A program made the translations under genes and the position numbers. 64,000 nucleotides of DNA, taken from positions 1 to 64,000 of the forward strand of contig CAZYDG010000065.1 in the NCBI GenBank assembly GCA_964645835.1. The letters run 5' to 3'. Position 1 is the first letter of the stretch. The number at the start of each line of letters is the position of its first letter. This stretch comes from CAZBME01 sp964645835 (lineage in GTDB: Bacteria; Desulfobacterota; Syntrophia; Syntrophales; UBA8958). Below the pieces are notes generated by a model. That model was given only the letters and a program-made list of their open reading frames with translations. It did not search any database and was not told the origin of the DNA. Below are positions 62,045 through 64,000 of the stretch, in pieces.

Positions 62045-63610
62045 TTATGTTGTACTTCGGCAAGCTTCGTCTTTGACTTTTTCGTCATTCCGTAATGTGG
62101 CTTCCGCTGGAAGCGCCTTTTCTACGCGATCCCGGCCATTTTCCTTGGCCCGGTAAAGTGCTTCGTCCGCCATGCGGATAATCGTCTCGACGCTCCGGCC
62201 ATGATCGGGATACGTTGCTACCCCCATGGAAACGGTTATGGGACCAATCTTGCGGCCATCGTATAAAAACGCGTCACATTTCAGCTCGCTACGGAAATAT
62301 TCCGCCCGCTTGACCGTCACATCCAAGGGCGTTTCCGGCAGGATTATTATAAATTCCTCGCCGCCGAACCGGCAGGCGATATCCCCTTTTCGAACAAGAT
62401 TCTGGACGATATTTCCTATATTCTTCAGCAGGGCGTCTCCTGCATCGTGACCGTACTGGTCGTTGACCATCTTGAAGTGATCGATATCCAGCATGATAAT
62501 GCTTACAGGGTGTAGCTTGCGGTCTGAACGATAGAACTCCTGCTCAAGAGATTCCTCCATATAGCGCCGGTTGAAAAGACCAGTCAGGGGATCTCGAATG
62601 GCCTGTGTGCGAAGTCTTTCCCGAAGTCTGAGGTTGGCCAGGGATAAGGCAATGTATTCCGTTACAACCAGGGCGAGTTCAATTGTACCTTCCGCATATT
62701 CCCTGCTTTCCGGCATGGTGAGGTGAAATATGCCCCGCTGCTCTTCGGTGACGGACATGGGGGCGCAGATGAAAGGAACGTCGCAGTTCTCCTTAACCGG
62801 GCAGCTGCATTTCTGTGTATCTTGAGGCGCCGAATGCATACGGCCCGTTTTGAATGCACAACACATATCTGTCGAAAATGTCTGACCGATGTGAATATCC
62901 TTGCCCCATCCGGCTGTGCTTTTCAGGACGGCCTGCGTCTTATCGAGCTCATAAAGGACCCCTCGCGTTTTTGGGAAAAGCAGTGGTCCAAAATGGCGGA
63001 TGACGGTATAGGCCTCTTCATCATTATGACAGGCCTGGAGTGCGCTGCCCATTTGGTGAAGAAAGTTCAACCTCTGGTTGTGAAGCTCCAATTCGTAAAC
63101 CCACACTTTCAACCGTTCATACGTCCGGCTCAGTTGTTCCTGGGTCCTTTTGAAATCAGTCAGGTCGTTGCAGATGATGAGATAGCGTTTTCCAATTGAG
63201 GTCAACCTGCATTCGATATAACGAATGGATCCGTCCCAGCATTTAACCGTCCCCTCCATGGGTTCAATATCGCCTTTTTTTTCTATAGCCGCTGTCAGAT
63301 AGTCGCACCATTTAGTATTGCCGGCTTGTCCAATGTCTTCGTCCGGAGAGGCCAGAGACCATAATGTATTGATGTCTTAGGAATCATGGTGGCTGAGACC
63401 GAAGACGATTTCAAATTTACGGTTAACGAGAACCGTCTGCTGGTCTTTGCTGCTGAGGATCATAGGGAACGGCGAGGCTTTCATAACTTGCTGGAAAAGA
63501 TGCTCATCTTCTTCAGGAGTGACGCATTTCCGCTCAAATGCCTCAAGCCTCAGCCGCAAGGCCTTCAACTCTTCAAGGAGTTGCTGCTTCGGCTTTTTCA
63601 CGTCCTCCAT
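62045..63610 (-). pseudogene. PAS-GAF-GGDEF diguanylate cyclase, interrupted by one in-frame TAA
   Basis: A 521-codon frame with one TAA at 63377-63379 (codon 78) inside the PAS domain; the frame is otherwise continuous (FGLSHHDS-stop-DINTLWSLASPDED). Coiled N terminus, PAS (about 40-170), a GAF-like domain (about 205-350, with CSCPVKENCDVPF) and a GGDEF domain with GGEEF active site (RFGGEEFIIILPET) and an intact inhibitory RxxD site (RKGD) five residues before it. Translation from an inner start could still give the GAF-GGDEF part. The stop is a single-base change or an error. Confidence 0.85.
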
Positions 63611-63622
63611 CTGAATCCTCCG

Positions 63623-64000
63623 TCAAACTAGAATCTTGCCCAGATAGGCCTCTATCTCATCCGCTTCTTCCATCGCCATTATCTTTTGCAGATCCTGTTG
63701 GGCGTTCTTATGTAATCTCTGTCTTATAAATTCCTTGAGTCTTGGAATCGCTGCGGCATTCATACTCATGTCTTGAATTCCCATCCCCATAAAAAGATAG
63801 GCGCATTTCGGATCGGAAGCTGCTTCTCCACATATGGACAATGGTTTATTCCTCTTTTTACAGGTGGCAGCCACGTAAGCGATCATGGAGATGACGGCGG
63901 GATGCAGGGGATTGTAGATCGATGCGACCTTGGGGTTGCTGCGGTCAACGGCCAGGGCATATTGTACGAGATCGTTGGTGCCGATACTTACAAAATCGGC
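63623..64000 (-). CDS. ptsI: PTS enzyme I (phosphoenolpyruvate-protein phosphotransferase), C-terminal part
   Basis: The gene enters from the right edge; 125 codons are visible. The sequence is the PEP-binding TIM-barrel end of enzyme I: FVSIGTNDLVQYALAVDRSN, LHPAVISMIAYV, LSICGEAASDPKCAYLFMGMGI (with the catalytic Cys in SICGE) and LSMNAAAIPRLK-like (DMSMNAAAIPRLKEF). Enzyme I phosphorylates HPr and, in the nitrogen branch, EIIA-type proteins. It is notable because a PTS EIIA domain is fused to the KdpD-like sensor at 4231. ptsI or ptsP cannot be told apart from this piece. Confidence 0.88.
   Translation of the reverse strand, partial: ADFVSIGTNDLVQYALAVDRSNPKVASIYNPLHPAVISMIAYVAATCKKRNKPLSICGEAASDPKCAYLFMGMGIQDMSMNAAAIPRLKEFIRQRLHKNAQQDLQKIMAMEEADEIEAYLGKILV

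Overview
This window looks like a chromosomal segment of an anaerobic deltaproteobacterium (Desulfobacterota, possibly Syntrophia or a relative). That placement is an inference. It rests on the style of the genes: many hybrid histidine kinases, sigma-54 response regulators, receptors carrying chains of HAMP-like modules, a trpE-G-D-C-F-B-A operon, and intergenic palindromic repeats of a kind common in that group. No 16S gene or other decisive marker is present. Almost everything is on the minus strand.

Layout. (1) 1-3950: start of a small exported Ala/Lys/Glu-rich protein, then a housekeeping block read leftwards: tadA, tRNA-Ser(GGA/CGA pair), ffs (SRP RNA), dnaX, ybaB, recR. (2) 4231-15172: a potassium-uptake module read leftwards: sigma-54 response regulator, a J-domain/receiver fusion, a membrane histidine kinase, a tiny membrane protein, kdpF, kdpA, kdpB, kdpC and a KdpD-like sensor fused to a PTS EIIA domain. 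A near-perfect sigma-54 promoter with an upstream palindrome precedes the kinase gene. kdpB is interrupted by one in-frame TGA. (3) 15365-23014: TonB-like protein, a CpoB/YbgF-like TPR protein frameshifted by a 5-bp duplication, a metallo-beta-lactamase/beta-CASP nuclease, a long-chain acyl-CoA ligase, a CsgG-like lipoprotein-type protein and an enoyl-CoA hydratase family protein. (4) 23310-30302: complete trp operon with a sigma-70 promoter, a leader peptide with four consecutive Trp codons and two tandem terminator hairpins. (5) 30727-62032: a very large sensory cluster: two CheW, CheR, CheB, CheA, CheY, CheD, STAS, two large receptors plus the remnant of a third, a divergent MCP-like protein, five hybrid kinases, a lone receiver, and a sigma-54 regulator. 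No flagellar or pilus genes are visible, so its output is not known from the window. (6) 62045-64000: a GGDEF protein broken by one stop codon, and the 3' end of PTS enzyme I.

Three themes recur. First, there are several lesions: two single in-frame stops (kdpB, GGDEF gene), three frameshifts (CpoB-like, REC-PAS kinase, poly-HAMP receptor) and one internally deleted receptor. In each case the reading frame is intact on both sides, so these are either recent mutations or errors in the sequence. Second, six copies of a 125-180 bp palindromic repeat sit between genes, with three further small repeat families. Third, potassium uptake, the PTS and sigma-54 control appear to be wired together: the KdpD-EIIA fusion and the sigma-54 promoter are the most distinctive biology here.
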